Of a stretch of DNA of 64,000 bases, positions 1 through 8,183 are shown piece after piece. Where the stretch lies: the NCBI GenBank assembly GCA_021802425.1, contig JAJZXJ010000003.1, positions 37,743 to 101,742 on the forward strand, given 5' to 3'. A model generated the notes under the pieces. The model was not told where the DNA came from and ran no database searches. It saw only the letters and a list, made by a program, of their open reading frames with translations. A program made the position numbers and the translations under genes. This DNA is from Acidulodesulfobacterium sp021802425 (lineage in GTDB: Bacteria > SZUA-79 > Acidulodesulfobacterales > Acidulodesulfobacteraceae). The first letter of the stretch is position 1, and the number at the start of each line of letters is the position of its first letter.

Positions 1-779
1 AGCATGCAATTCTTGCTTTTCTTCATCATAATAGTTGTCTTATTATAACAGTCCATAGGAATAAGCTTGCTTAAATCTCCGTCTCCTCTTACAATATCGT
101 TCAGCTTATCGTAAAGATTTTTTGTCGGCTTTATAAAGATAGATTTTAATAAACCATATATGGCTAAAATCGATAGAACAAGAAAGATAAAGGAAACGAT
201 AATAATGTTTCTCATAAAAATATCGGATGAGCTTACGGCATTTTTCATGGAATAAATAAGCTTAACCCCGCCAAGCGTCGTCCCGTCTTTAACCGTATGG
301 CACATAAGGCAGTTTATACCCCTGGACATCTTTTTTGCGACAAACGGAACGCCGACTTTTAGATATTCATGTCCGTTTTTATTGAATATACTGATAATTT
401 CCTTATTTGACCCCAATATTTCTTTGTCAAACCTCGTTGTCGGATTTTCCTGTTTAAGCCCGGGACCGAACTCTTTATTAACGGCTTCGCCCCTTATAAC
501 TTTAATATCTTTAATGCCCTGAATTTTTTTAAATATCCCGAAAAGCTGCCTTCTATCGGACTTCTTAGAAATAGTTCCGTTAAGCATCATGGCGTTTAAA
601 CTGGAAAGCATCGTTTTGGCAGTAACGACGGCATCGCTTGATGTCATTTTAACGGACATTTTGTTCTGGCTGGAAACAGAGTAATAAGTTAAAAATGATA
701 AAATTAAAATAAAAACGAAAGTGATTAGGAAAAGCAGTTTGGTCTTAATAGAGACCTTTTTAATTAAATTTAAATCCAC
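1..779 (-). CDS. Membrane sensor / chemotaxis-transducer-like protein with periplasmic haem-c motif (3' end truncated by window)
   Basis: Reading leftwards from a GTG at 779, the frame stays open to base 1 (about 259 residues seen; the C-terminus lies outside). A transmembrane helix at residues 15-33 is followed by a periplasmic domain of about 150 residues, a second helix at 191-211, and a HAMP-like stretch with GDGDLSKLIP at 232-241, a sequence typical of methyl-accepting chemotaxis proteins. The periplasmic domain holds CLMCH at 157-161, a CxxCH site for covalent haem c. This arrangement recalls haem-containing chemotaxis or redox sensors of the DcrA type, but the output domain is not visible, so kinase or cyclase outputs remain possible. 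I chose GTG 779 because a G-run lies about 9 bases upstream; the in-frame ATG at 806 would add MQAGGGINK and has no ribosome site. Confidence 0.7.
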   Translation of the reverse strand, partial: MDLNLIKKVSIKTKLLFLITFVFILILSFLTYYSVSSQNKMSVKMTSSDAVVTAKTMLSSLNAMMLNGTISKKSDRRQLFGIFKKIQGIKDIKVIRGEAVNKEFGPGLKQENPTTRFDKEILGSNKEIISIFNKNGHEYLKVGVPFVAKKMSRGINCLMCHTVKDGTTLGGVKLIYSMKNAVSSSDIFMRNIIIVSFIFLVLSILAIYGLLKSIFIKPTKNLYDKLNDIVRGDGDLSKLIPMDCYNKTTIMMKKSKNCM

Positions 780-877
780 CTTATTTATCCCCCCCCCTGC
801 CTGCATTAAAATAAATAATAAAAATCTTTATAATAATATCAAATATAATAAATATAATAAAACAAAAAAGTAAATAT

Positions 878-901
878 TTAAATAAATTTAAATTTATTTA
901 A
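878..901. repeat. 24-bp perfect AT-only palindrome upstream of the haem-motif sensor
   Basis: Bases 878-901 read the same on both strands and consist only of A and T. They lie in the 240-base gap between the regulator gene and the sensor start, next to a slightly GC-richer stretch at 902-945. Such a site could bind a dimeric regulator, but in DNA this AT-rich a chance palindrome is quite possible. Confidence 0.25.
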
Positions 902-1019
902 GGCATCGAAACTAAATGCTGATGGGGTTCAAACCGGCAAGACTAAATAATATCATAATTATTTATAATAAAGTTAAAAACATCTCATCCCTAACGGGCT
1001 TTACTTATAAAACCAGGCA

Positions 1020-2381
1020 CTAATGCGGGTTCTGCCCTTGCTTTAACATCGAAAGCTTTCTGTAAAGATTTCTTTCGCTTACCCCGATAATACCCGCAAT
1101 TTCGGATTTGCTCAACTTTTTAGAAAAAAGGTATTTGATATATTCTTCTTCTATTTCCCTTAAAGTCGGATTTTTATCAAAGAGCGTCTTTCCGCTAACC
1201 GCATCCCTGTCATTATCATATGAAACTTCAAGCTGAATAGCTTCCGGCGGTATTTCTTCTTTGCCGTCGGATAAAACCATTGCTCTTTCGATAACATTTT
1301 TTAATTCCCTGACATTGCCGGGCCAGTCATAGTTTAAAAGTTTATTTTCGGCGGATGCGGAAAGGTGCTTTGAAAATTTAATTTTATTTTCTTTCGTCAT
1401 AAAAAAATGGGCTAAATGAGAAATATCTTCTTTTCTCTCTCTTAAAGGCGGAAGCTCTATCGTAAAACCGTTTATCCTGTAAAATAAATCACCTCTAAAA
1501 TGACCTTCTTCGACCATCTTTTTTAGATTTTTATTTGTTGCGGTTATTATTCTTGTGTCGATAAAGAGGTTTTTGGATGAACCTACCCTTCTGAAGCTTT
1601 TCGTATCTAATATTCTTAGAAGCTTCGCCTGTATAATAGCGCTAACCTCGCCAATTTCATCGATAAAAAGCGTTCCCTTGTCCGCATATTCCAGAAGCCC
1701 TTTTTTAAGGGCATCCGCTCCTGTAAACGAACCCCTTTCATGACCGAACAACTCAGATTCGAATAAATTTTCGGATAAATTACAGGAATCGACAATGATA
1801 AGGGGGTTATCTTTTCTGACCGACAGCTTGTGGAGCATATTCGCGCTTAATTCTTTGCCTGTGCCTGATTCTCCCGTAATCAAAACATTTAAATCCGATT
1901 TGGCGGCGGCGGAAATATCTTCTATCACCTTCGATGCCGCTTTAGATTTTCCTATAAAAAACCGCTTAAAAATCTCTCTTTTAAAATAGGCGGCATAATT
2001 TTTTAAGTTAATATTTTCGATTAGTTTTTTTATGGTTATGCTGAGTTCTTCGAGACTTAGCGGCTTAACAAGGTAATCGCAGGCGCCGATTTTTAAGGCA
2101 GCCACGGCTGAATCGACGGTGCCGAAAGCAGTTAAGATAATTATCTCTATATCGTTCGTTTTTGATTTTACAATTTTTAATAGTTCTATGCCGGACTTTC
2201 GGGGTAATTTTAGGTCGGATATTATAATGTTGAAATAGCCTTTTTCTAATTTTTCTATTGCTTCTTCGGCCGAAGGAGCGGATTGAACGTCGTAACCCTC
2301 GCTGCTTAAATAGTCCGTAAGTATATTTCTATAATTTATATCGTCGTCAACAATAAGTATAGAAATTAAATTGTTATCCAT
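1020..2381 (-). CDS. NtrC-family sigma-54-dependent response regulator
   Basis: The 453-residue protein has the classic three parts. A receiver domain (about 8-118) has acidic residues DDD at 12-14, the phosphoacceptor Asp56, Thr85 and Lys106. A sigma-54 activator AAA+ domain (about 143-370) has Walker A GESGTGKE at 170-177 and Walker B FIDE ending at 242. A C-terminal Fis-type helix-turn-helix lies near 425-450 (SKSEIAGIIGVSERNLYR). The sigma-54 contact loop is GSFTGA at 217-222 rather than GAFTGA, a tolerated variant. It lies 5 bases after the histidine kinase gene, so the two form a two-component pair. The target genes are not evident; the haem-motif sensor gene downstream is a neighbour and possible partner. 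Confidence 0.93.
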   Translation of the reverse strand: MDNNLISILIVDDDINYRNILTDYLSSEGYDVQSAPSAEEAIEKLEKGYFNIIISDLKLPRKSGIELLKIVKSKTNDIEIIILTAFGTVDSAVAALKIGACDYLVKPLSLEELSITIKKLIENINLKNYAAYFKREIFKRFFIGKSKAASKVIEDISAAAKSDLNVLITGESGTGKELSANMLHKLSVRKDNPLIIVDSCNLSENLFESELFGHERGSFTGADALKKGLLEYADKGTLFIDEIGEVSAIIQAKLLRILDTKSFRRVGSSKNLFIDTRIITATNKNLKKMVEEGHFRGDLFYRINGFTIELPPLRERKEDISHLAHFFMTKENKIKFSKHLSASAENKLLNYDWPGNVRELKNVIERAMVLSDGKEEIPPEAIQLEVSYDNDRDAVSGKTLFDKNPTLREIEEEYIKYLFSKKLSKSEIAGIIGVSERNLYRKLSMLKQGQNPH

Positions 2382-2386
2382 GACTT

Positions 2387-3559
2387 TTATTTTTCTTTAT
2401 CGTTATTTTCCCTGAAGTTGCTTTTAACCGGTATTTTTATTACGAATTTTGTTCCCAAATCCTGTTTAGACCTGACCTCGATCGAACCCCCTAGAGATTT
2501 AATTATGCTCAAAGATATGGAAAGCCCGAGCCCTGTGCTTCCCGTACCCTTATTTTTCGAGAAAAAGGGGTCAAAAATCTTTTTGATATCGGCCGGCGCA
2601 ATACCATGTCCGTTATCTATAATCAATATATAAATATAATCCTTTATTATCCTGGTTATAAAATACACGACTCCCGACTCTTCCTGAACGGCCTGTATTG
2701 CGTTAAGCCCTATATTAAGCACGACCTGCCTTAACCCCGCTTCCGAGAAACTAATCAGAGGAGGATGTCCGGCAAAGTTCTTCTTTATCATAACATTTTT
2801 CTTATTTGCCAGGAAGGAAAGCAAAGAAAGGCTCTCATCCACCGACTTATTGACATTTACTATATCTGCCTTAACCGATACGGGTCTGGATAAGAGGAGA
2901 AGCTTTTTTGTAATATCTTTGCACCTCTCTATCTCCGTTCTTATTAACTCAAAATATTTTTTAATATCGCAGCTGCCTTCTTTGAAACCGCCTTGAAGAT
3001 TGCTTTGAATGAGTTCATTGTTTCCGATGCACATCCTCATCATATCTACGGAAGCCAATATATTGTTAAGCGGATTATTTATTTCATGCGCCACGCCCTC
3101 GGCTAAGAGGCCGACTTCGGAAAGCCTTTGAGATAAGTTAAATTTAAGCTGGGCATCGGAACCGCTTCCCAGATACCTTAAAACCTCAACCGCATACCTT
3201 TTGCCCGTTGAATTATCATAAAAAGGGGATGAGTTTATTTCGACGGCAATTTCTTTTTTTTCCGACCCGTAATGACCGTGTATAACCTTAACCGTCTTCC
3301 CTTTTTTAATAACCTCTTCCACCGAACACGATTCTAATAAGGGGTCGCACGGCTCGTCCCTGAAATGGCTTATCTTATAACAATAGCCTCCTATAACATC
3401 CGAAACGGGCAGGCCGGCATCATTTAAAAAACGCCTGTTTGCATAAACTATTTTGTAATTTTCATCGATAACGATAACCCCGTCATTTATGTTATCTAAT
3501 ATATCGTCCGAACTAAAAGCTAAAACCTGTTTTTCCCTATTTTCCATAAATAATCCCAT
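2387..3559 (-). CDS. PAS-domain sensor histidine kinase (NtrB-like), partner of the adjacent regulator
   Basis: A soluble 390-residue kinase without transmembrane segments. An N-terminal PAS domain (about 18-130) carries an unusual cysteine/histidine set, GGYCYKISH at 57-65 with Cys71 and Cys78, a pattern I associate with redox- or metal-sensitive PAS domains. A HisKA region follows with the phosphoacceptor His158 in AEGVAHEINNPLNN. The HATPase domain shows NIGLNAIQA, DNGHGIAP and GTGSTGLGLSIS. It is transcribed into the NtrC-type regulator. An in-frame ATG at 3547 has GGGA six bases upstream and may be the true start, four residues shorter. The signal is unknown. Confidence 0.9.
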   Translation of the reverse strand: MGLFMENREKQVLAFSSDDILDNINDGVIVIDENYKIVYANRRFLNDAGLPVSDVIGGYCYKISHFRDEPCDPLLESCSVEEVIKKGKTVKVIHGHYGSEKKEIAVEINSSPFYDNSTGKRYAVEVLRYLGSGSDAQLKFNLSQRLSEVGLLAEGVAHEINNPLNNILASVDMMRMCIGNNELIQSNLQGGFKEGSCDIKKYFELIRTEIERCKDITKKLLLLSRPVSVKADIVNVNKSVDESLSLLSFLANKKNVMIKKNFAGHPPLISFSEAGLRQVVLNIGLNAIQAVQEESGVVYFITRIIKDYIYILIIDNGHGIAPADIKKIFDPFFSKNKGTGSTGLGLSISLSIIKSLGGSIEVRSKQDLGTKFVIKIPVKSNFRENNDKEK

Positions 3560-3642
3560 AAATAAATTAATGAATTAAATATCGATAGAAAATTTTGTTA
3601 AAGGTTTGTTAATATAAACATTTTTGGTTAATATCCTCAATT

Positions 3643-3651
3643 ATTATAACA
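3643..3651 (-). promoter_or_regulatory. Candidate extended -10 promoter for the two-component operon
   Basis: On the minus strand, bases 3651-3643 read TGTTATAAT, a perfect extended -10 element, about 85 bases upstream of the kinase start. No good -35 lies 16-18 bases further up, as is usual for extended -10 promoters. The AT-rich context weakens the call. Confidence 0.4.
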
Positions 3652-3700
3652 CAATTATAAACCCGGAATAGAATTAATTGAAAAATTTTACTTCAACCTA

Positions 3701-3729
3701 TTGACAATATTTCAAAAATCTATTAATAT
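3701..3729 (+). promoter_or_regulatory. Sigma-70 promoter of rplU-rpmA
   Basis: TTGACA at 3701-3706 is a perfect -35 box; 17 bases later TAATAT (3724-3729) serves as the -10 (four of six matches). Transcription would start near 3736, which excludes the upstream in-frame ATG at 3738 as the rplU start and leaves a leader of about 40 bases. Confidence 0.7.
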
Positions 3730-3776
3730 TAGCTTTTATGTTTATAAATTTATTTTTAAGCAAAGAGGATTATCTT

Positions 3777-4088
3777 ATGAATGATTACGCTATCATAAAT
3801 TCAGGCTCAAAGCAATACAAGGTATCTGCCGGAGACCTGATAAGAATTGAAAATATAGGTAAAAACAAGGGGGATGAAATATTTTTTAAGCCGAGCATGC
3901 TGAAAAATAACGACAATATTCTTTTTGGGGAACAGGCTTTAAAAGATGTAAATGTCAAAGGTATCGTGGTCAGAAACGGAAGAGCAAAAAAGATAATCGT
4001 GTTTAAGATGAAACGCCGTAAAGACGAAAGAAAAAAAAGAGGACACAGGCAAAATTTTACTGAAGTCAAGATAACCGACATTCCATAA
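3777..4088 (+). CDS. rplU: 50S ribosomal protein L21
   Basis: A 103-residue protein, the usual L21 length, opening with MNDYAIINSGSKQYKV, the family's N-terminal signature, and ending in the basic 23S rRNA-binding tail KKRGHRQNFTEVKIT. The frame is open further upstream to an ATG at 3738, but ATG 3777 is preceded by AGAGGAT at 3764-3770 and matches the family start, so it is preferred. It is followed 89 bases later by rpmA, the standard rplU-rpmA pair, here also followed by obgE as in many bacteria. Confidence 0.97.
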   Translation: MNDYAIINSGSKQYKVSAGDLIRIENIGKNKGDEIFFKPSMLKNNDNILFGEQALKDVNVKGIVVRNGRAKKIIVFKMKRRKDERKKRGHRQNFTEVKITDIP

Positions 4089-4177
4089 ATAACCTTCAGG
4101 GCAAAAATTTAAAATTTTAAATACGCGAATAATAAAAAAATAAATAATATTTTACCGAATAAGGCAAAGGTGTAATT

Positions 4178-4438
4178 ATGGCTCACAAAAAAGCAGGCGG
4201 CAGTTCCAGAAACGGGCGGGACAGTCAAGGTCAAAGAAGGGGAGTGAAAAGATTCGGCGGGGAATTAGTAAAGCCGGGCGAAATCATTGTTCGTCAGGTT
4301 GGTTCATCTTTCCATCCCGGAAAATATGTCAAAGAAGGAAAGGATTATACTCTTTACTCTATAATGGGCGGCTTTGTTAAATTTCACGCAGGAAAGAACA
4401 ATAGAAAATTTGTCAGCATTATCCCCTTAGAGAAATAA
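4178..4438 (+). CDS. rpmA: 50S ribosomal protein L27
   Basis: An 86-residue protein beginning MAHKKAGGSSRNGRDS, the L27 signature whose N-terminus reaches the peptidyl-transferase centre. The conserved GEIIVRQVGSSFHPG and the C-terminal GKNNRKFVSI are present. No Firmicute-type cleavable N-terminal extension is seen. A ribosome site AAAGGTG lies upstream. It is cotranscribed with rplU. Confidence 0.97.
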   Translation: MAHKKAGGSSRNGRDSQGQRRGVKRFGGELVKPGEIIVRQVGSSFHPGKYVKEGKDYTLYSIMGGFVKFHAGKNNRKFVSIIPLEK

Positions 4439-4478
4439 TCACCGCGCTTCCGGATTCAACGATTCAACCTATGCATCC

Positions 4479-4550
4479 GCCGCCTCTAAGCCCAAATACG
4501 CCGCAAAGGCGGGCTACCGGACGGAACGACATTTCAGGCGGCTTTGTTTT
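4479..4550 (+). terminator. Nested stem-loop followed by T-rich tract between rpmA and obgE
   Basis: GCCGCCT at 4479-4485 pairs with AGGCGGC at 4536-4542. Inside it AGCCC (4489-4493) pairs with GGGCT (4511-4515) and GCC with GGC. The outer stem is followed directly by TTTGTTTT. This could terminate or attenuate the ribosomal-protein transcript before obgE, or be the relic of a palindromic repeat. A tandem GATTCAAC duplication sits just upstream at 4453-4468. The large loop makes a classical terminator uncertain. Confidence 0.35.
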
Positions 4551-4609
4551 ACCTCAAAATTCCTCATTACATAAAATCAATTACTATAGAACCATAATTT
4601 AAATTTAAG

Positions 4610-5614
4610 ATGAAATTTGTCGATAATGCCGTGATAACTATAGCCTCCGGCAACGGGGGCAAAGGTGCAGTGAGCTTCAGGAGAGAAAAATTCATTCCTA
4701 AAGGGGGACCCGACGGCGGAGACGGCGGAGACGGCGGAGATGTCATTTTTAAAGCATCCCACAATATAACAAGCCTGCTGGATTTCAGATATAAGCCAAA
4801 GTTCGCCGCCGAAAACGGCGGGAATGGACAGGGCAACAATAAAAAGGGACGGGACGGAAAAGATATTATTCTAAATGTTCCAGTGGGAACGGCGATAATA
4901 GATTATGACTCTGACGAAATAATAGCCGACTTGACAAAAGACGGGGAAAAATTTATAGTTTTGCAGGGCGGCAGGGGCGGGAAAGGAAATACCTTTTTTA
5001 AATCCTCCGTTAATAGAATGCCGCGGTTTTCGCAACCCGGGACGCAGGGGGAAACAAAAAAAATCCGCCTTGTTCTTAAAAGTCTGGGAGATGTAGGCAT
5101 AATCGGTCTTCCAAATGCCGGAAAATCCACCCTGATTTCTAAATTGTCCGGAGCTCATCCCGAAATAGCGCCGTATCCCTTTACGACAAAAACGCCGAGT
5201 CTCGGCGTCTGCCGCTACGAAGATTCCGATAAAACATTTACGATAGTCGATATACCGGGCATTATCTCCGGCGCGGCCGAAGGCACAGGCTTGGGTTTAA
5301 GATTTCTAAAACACATAGAAAGATCGAACATACTTCTGCATTTAATCGAAATAGGCAATATTGCCGAAGTCGAAAATCGGTACGAAACGGTCATAAACGA
5401 AATAAATAAATTCAACAAAGAAATCCTTAAAAAAAACAGGATAGTCGTCATAAATAAAATCGATTTAATAGAAGGTTTAAAAGAACTTAATAAAATAAAG
5501 GATGAAATTAATAAATTTTTCGATAAAAAGGGTATTAAACCGCTTTTCATTTCCGCATCCGAAAATATGGGTATAGACGAATTGAAAAATAATTTAAACA
5601 AATTGATTGGTTGA
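4610..5614 (+). CDS. obgE: Obg-family GTPase (ribosome assembly)
   Basis: The 334-residue protein has the Obg N-terminal glycine-rich fold (MKFVDNAVITIASGNGGKG, then GGPDGGDGGDGGDV) followed by a TrmE-Era-like G domain: G1 GLPNAGKST at 166-174, G3 DIPG, G4 NKID at 282-285 and G5 SAS. Obg binds the large ribosomal subunit and couples GTP or ppGpp levels to assembly. The variable acidic C-terminal domain of longer Obg proteins is missing, so this is a short form. It follows rplU-rpmA after a 171-base gap with a stem-loop. No clear Shine-Dalgarno precedes the start. Confidence 0.95.
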   Translation: MKFVDNAVITIASGNGGKGAVSFRREKFIPKGGPDGGDGGDGGDVIFKASHNITSLLDFRYKPKFAAENGGNGQGNNKKGRDGKDIILNVPVGTAIIDYDSDEIIADLTKDGEKFIVLQGGRGGKGNTFFKSSVNRMPRFSQPGTQGETKKIRLVLKSLGDVGIIGLPNAGKSTLISKLSGAHPEIAPYPFTTKTPSLGVCRYEDSDKTFTIVDIPGIISGAAEGTGLGLRFLKHIERSNILLHLIEIGNIAEVENRYETVINEINKFNKEILKKNRIVVINKIDLIEGLKELNKIKDEINKFFDKKGIKPLFISASENMGIDELKNNLNKLIG

Positions 5615-5616
5615 TT

Positions 5617-5625
5617 TGTTATAAT
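5617..5625 (+). promoter_or_regulatory. Candidate extended -10 promoter for proB
   Basis: TGTTATAAT lies at 5617-5625 immediately after the obgE stop and about 55 bases before proB. No convincing -35 is present. The call rests only on the perfect extended -10. Confidence 0.3.
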
Positions 5626-5679
5626 AATTATAAAAATGTGATATATAAATTCTTCCGAAAATAACAAAAAGTATAATAA

Positions 5680-6855
5680 ATGAATAATAAAGAATATAAT
5701 GCATTAAACGATTTTAGAAAATATTTGAATTCCAAAAAAAGAATAGTTTTAAAAATCGGCACGCAGGTACTCTTAAGCGATAAAGATAAACTTTCTTTAT
5801 CCGCCTTTAAAAGGATTTGCAGTTTTTCGCATTCGTTAATACGGCAGCAAAAAGAAGTAATATTAGTTTCATCGGGAGCGATAGCCGCCGGAAAAGATGT
5901 ATTAAATACCCCGCCCCCTTCAAATAATTTTTCAAATAATTTCAGCATGCCGGAAAAGCAGGCTTTTGCCGCTTGCGGACAGGCGATATTAATGAAAAAT
6001 TACGGCTCTTGTTTTAAACAATACGGAATAAAAACAGCGCAAATCCTTTTAACGAAAGACGACATATCCTCCAGAAAAAGGTTCGTCAATGCAAGAAACA
6101 CGATATACGAGCTGTTAAAGAATAAGGTTGTGCCGATTATAAATGAAAATGACACTATTTCTTACGAAGAGATAAAATTTTCCGACAATGACCATTTGTC
6201 GGCTCTCGTTTCAAACCTCGTATGCGCCGACTTATTAATAATTCTTTCCAATGTCCAGGGCGTTTACGACAAAAATCCTGTATTGCATAAAGATGCGAAA
6301 CTTATTAAAACGATAGATAACATAAAGGATTTCATGAAAGATTTTAAAGAAACATCTAAAAGTTTGCAAGGCACAGGCGGAATGAAATCAAAACTTTATG
6401 CCTCGTTTATCGCCGCCGGCGCGGGGACAGACACTATTATTATCTCGGGCAAGGACGGAAAAAGCCTTGATTCGTTCGCCGGAGGCATACTGACGGGAAC
6501 ATTTATTCCGTCTTTAAAAAACAACATTAACAAGAAAAAACACTGGCTTTTATTCGGCATGGAAAAAAAGGGGCAAATAGTAATCGATAAGGGGGCCGTC
6601 GACGCAATTATCAACAAAAATAAAAGCCTTCTTGCAAGCGGTATTCTTGCAGTAAACGGCGAATTTAAAAAAGGGGAGGGAGTTTATATCGTTAACGAAG
6701 AAGGTAAAATTTTTTCTATCGGCATATCCAATTTTGATTCAAAGGATATAAAAAGAATTAAGGGACTTAAATCCCATGAAATAAAAACAAAATTTGGCGA
6801 AGGCAGCCTTTCGGCTTTAGTTATACACAAAGACAAATTGGCCGTTACCGCTTAA
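5680..6855 (+). CDS. proB: Glutamate 5-kinase with PUA domain
   Basis: First step of proline synthesis: ATP-dependent phosphorylation of glutamate to gamma-glutamyl phosphate. The 391-residue protein has an amino-acid kinase domain (RIVLKIGTQVLLS near 20-32, VSSGAIAAGK near 64-73, NENDTISYEE, GTGGMKSKL) and a C-terminal PUA domain (about 300-385, beginning near IVIDKGAVDAI), the full-length ProB layout. The N-terminus is about 15 residues longer than usual before the first strand. proA follows 50 bases downstream, so the pathway's first two enzymes are adjacent. Confidence 0.95.
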   Translation: MNNKEYNALNDFRKYLNSKKRIVLKIGTQVLLSDKDKLSLSAFKRICSFSHSLIRQQKEVILVSSGAIAAGKDVLNTPPPSNNFSNNFSMPEKQAFAACGQAILMKNYGSCFKQYGIKTAQILLTKDDISSRKRFVNARNTIYELLKNKVVPIINENDTISYEEIKFSDNDHLSALVSNLVCADLLIILSNVQGVYDKNPVLHKDAKLIKTIDNIKDFMKDFKETSKSLQGTGGMKSKLYASFIAAGAGTDTIIISGKDGKSLDSFAGGILTGTFIPSLKNNINKKKHWLLFGMEKKGQIVIDKGAVDAIINKNKSLLASGILAVNGEFKKGEGVYIVNEEGKIFSIGISNFDSKDIKRIKGLKSHEIKTKFGEGSLSALVIHKDKLAVTA

Positions 6856-6911
6856 ATATATTAAGAGCATGATAATAAAATTTAACAATATTTATTCTAA
6901 GGTAAATGCGT

Positions 6912-8183
6912 ATGGAACCTGAAATAGAACCCGTCGAAGAAATTGCAAGAAAGGCGTGCGCCGCAAGCAGTTTTATCGCAAGCGCCGGGATAAGCACAAA
7001 ACTAAATATACTTAATACGATTAAAAGCCTTTTAATCGAAAACAAAAATAATATAATCCTTGAAAATAGAAAGGATGTGGAAAATGCACAGTCCCGCGGG
7101 CTTAGCGTTCCGATGGTTGACAGGCTGACGATTTCCGAAAAGACATTCAATTCAATGATTAAGTCGATAGAAGATGTGGGGAAAATTAAAGACCCTGTCG
7201 GAGAAATAGAAGATATTACGGTTAGGCCAAACGGGCTTATGGTCGGAAAGATGCGGATACCGCTCGGCGTCATAGGCATTATTTATGAATCGAGACCGAC
7301 CGTTACAATAGATGCATCCATACTTTGCCTGTTATCTGGAAATGCCGTAATTTTAAGGGGCGGGTCGGAGGCTTTTAATTCCAATATGATACTGGCTTCA
7401 ATAATCTCGAAAAGTTTAAATCTTAACGGCCTTCCGCCTCAAATAGTTTCAATGGTTCCTTATACCGATAGATCTGCTATTAAAGAATTAATTTCTCAAA
7501 AAAAATATATAGATTTAATAATACCGAGGGGCGGAGAAGGGCTTATATCCTATGTTACCGAAAACTCTAAAATTCCCGTGATAAAACATGATAAAGGCCT
7601 CTGCCACATATATGTCGATGAATATGCCGATATTAAGAAGTCGCTTAATGTCATTATTAATGCAAAAGTTCAAAGACCGTCGGTTTGCAATGCATTAGAA
7701 ACGCTTTTAGTCCATTCCTCCATACTTGACAGGTTTATGCCTGAAATGCTCGGCGAACTTAAAAAAAACGGCGTGGAAGCGAGAGTTGACGATGAAATTT
7801 TAAATATTTACAAAAATAAATTTAATTTTCTTGTAGCGGCAGAACAGGACGATTGGGATACCGAATATTTAAATCTTACACTGGCAGTGAAATCGGTCCC
7901 CGATATAGACGCCGCCATAGAACATATTAAAAAACACGGTTCCAATCATACCGAAGCAATACTTACCGAAAATTACGCCAACGCTCTTGAGTTCATAAAA
8001 AGGGTAAACTCTTCCTGCGTTCTTATCAACGCTTCTACCAGATTTAACGATGGTTTTGAGCTTGGGCTCGGGGCGGAAATAGGCATATCCACTTCAAAAA
8101 TTCATGCATTTGGACCGATGGGCGCAAGGGAACTTACCACGACTAAATTTATCGTTTTCGGCAGCTATCAGACAAGGACATGA
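6912..8183 (+). CDS. proA: Gamma-glutamyl phosphate reductase
   Basis: NADPH-dependent reduction of gamma-glutamyl phosphate to glutamate semialdehyde, second step of proline synthesis. An aldehyde-dehydrogenase-fold protein of about 423 residues. It shows IPLGVIGIIYESRPTVTIDAS, the ProA signature around the catalytic cysteine (RPSVCNALETLL, Cys near 259), and GLGAEIGISTSKIHAFGPMG. AAGG at 6899-6902 is 9 bases before ATG 6912 but only 3 before the alternative ATG 6906, so I prefer 6912; the two differ by two residues. Its stop overlaps the nadD start by 4 bases. Confidence 0.96.
   Translation: MEPEIEPVEEIARKACAASSFIASAGISTKLNILNTIKSLLIENKNNIILENRKDVENAQSRGLSVPMVDRLTISEKTFNSMIKSIEDVGKIKDPVGEIEDITVRPNGLMVGKMRIPLGVIGIIYESRPTVTIDASILCLLSGNAVILRGGSEAFNSNMILASIISKSLNLNGLPPQIVSMVPYTDRSAIKELISQKKYIDLIIPRGGEGLISYVTENSKIPVIKHDKGLCHIYVDEYADIKKSLNVIINAKVQRPSVCNALETLLVHSSILDRFMPEMLGELKKNGVEARVDDEILNIYKNKFNFLVAAEQDDWDTEYLNLTLAVKSVPDIDAAIEHIKKHGSNHTEAILTENYANALEFIKRVNSSCVLINASTRFNDGFELGLGAEIGISTSKIHAFGPMGARELTTTKFIVFGSYQTRT

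Noticed and set aside
902..945. GGTTCAAACC near 928 looks like a tRNA T-arm
   Set aside because: No acceptor, D or anticodon stem can be built around it on either strand.
3738..3776. Thirteen-residue upstream extension of L21
   Set aside because: ATG 3738 lies at the predicted transcription start and L21 never has this extension; the ribosome site fits ATG 3777.
807..3776. Sigma-54 promoter (GG-N10-GC) near the NtrC-type regulator
   Set aside because: By eye, no convincing -24/-12 element in the gaps at 807-1019 or 3560-3776.
4610..5667. Long opposite-strand frames over obgE, bamA, ilvB and other genes
   Set aside because: They are reading-frame shadows of conserved proteins with no homologous motifs or ribosome sites.
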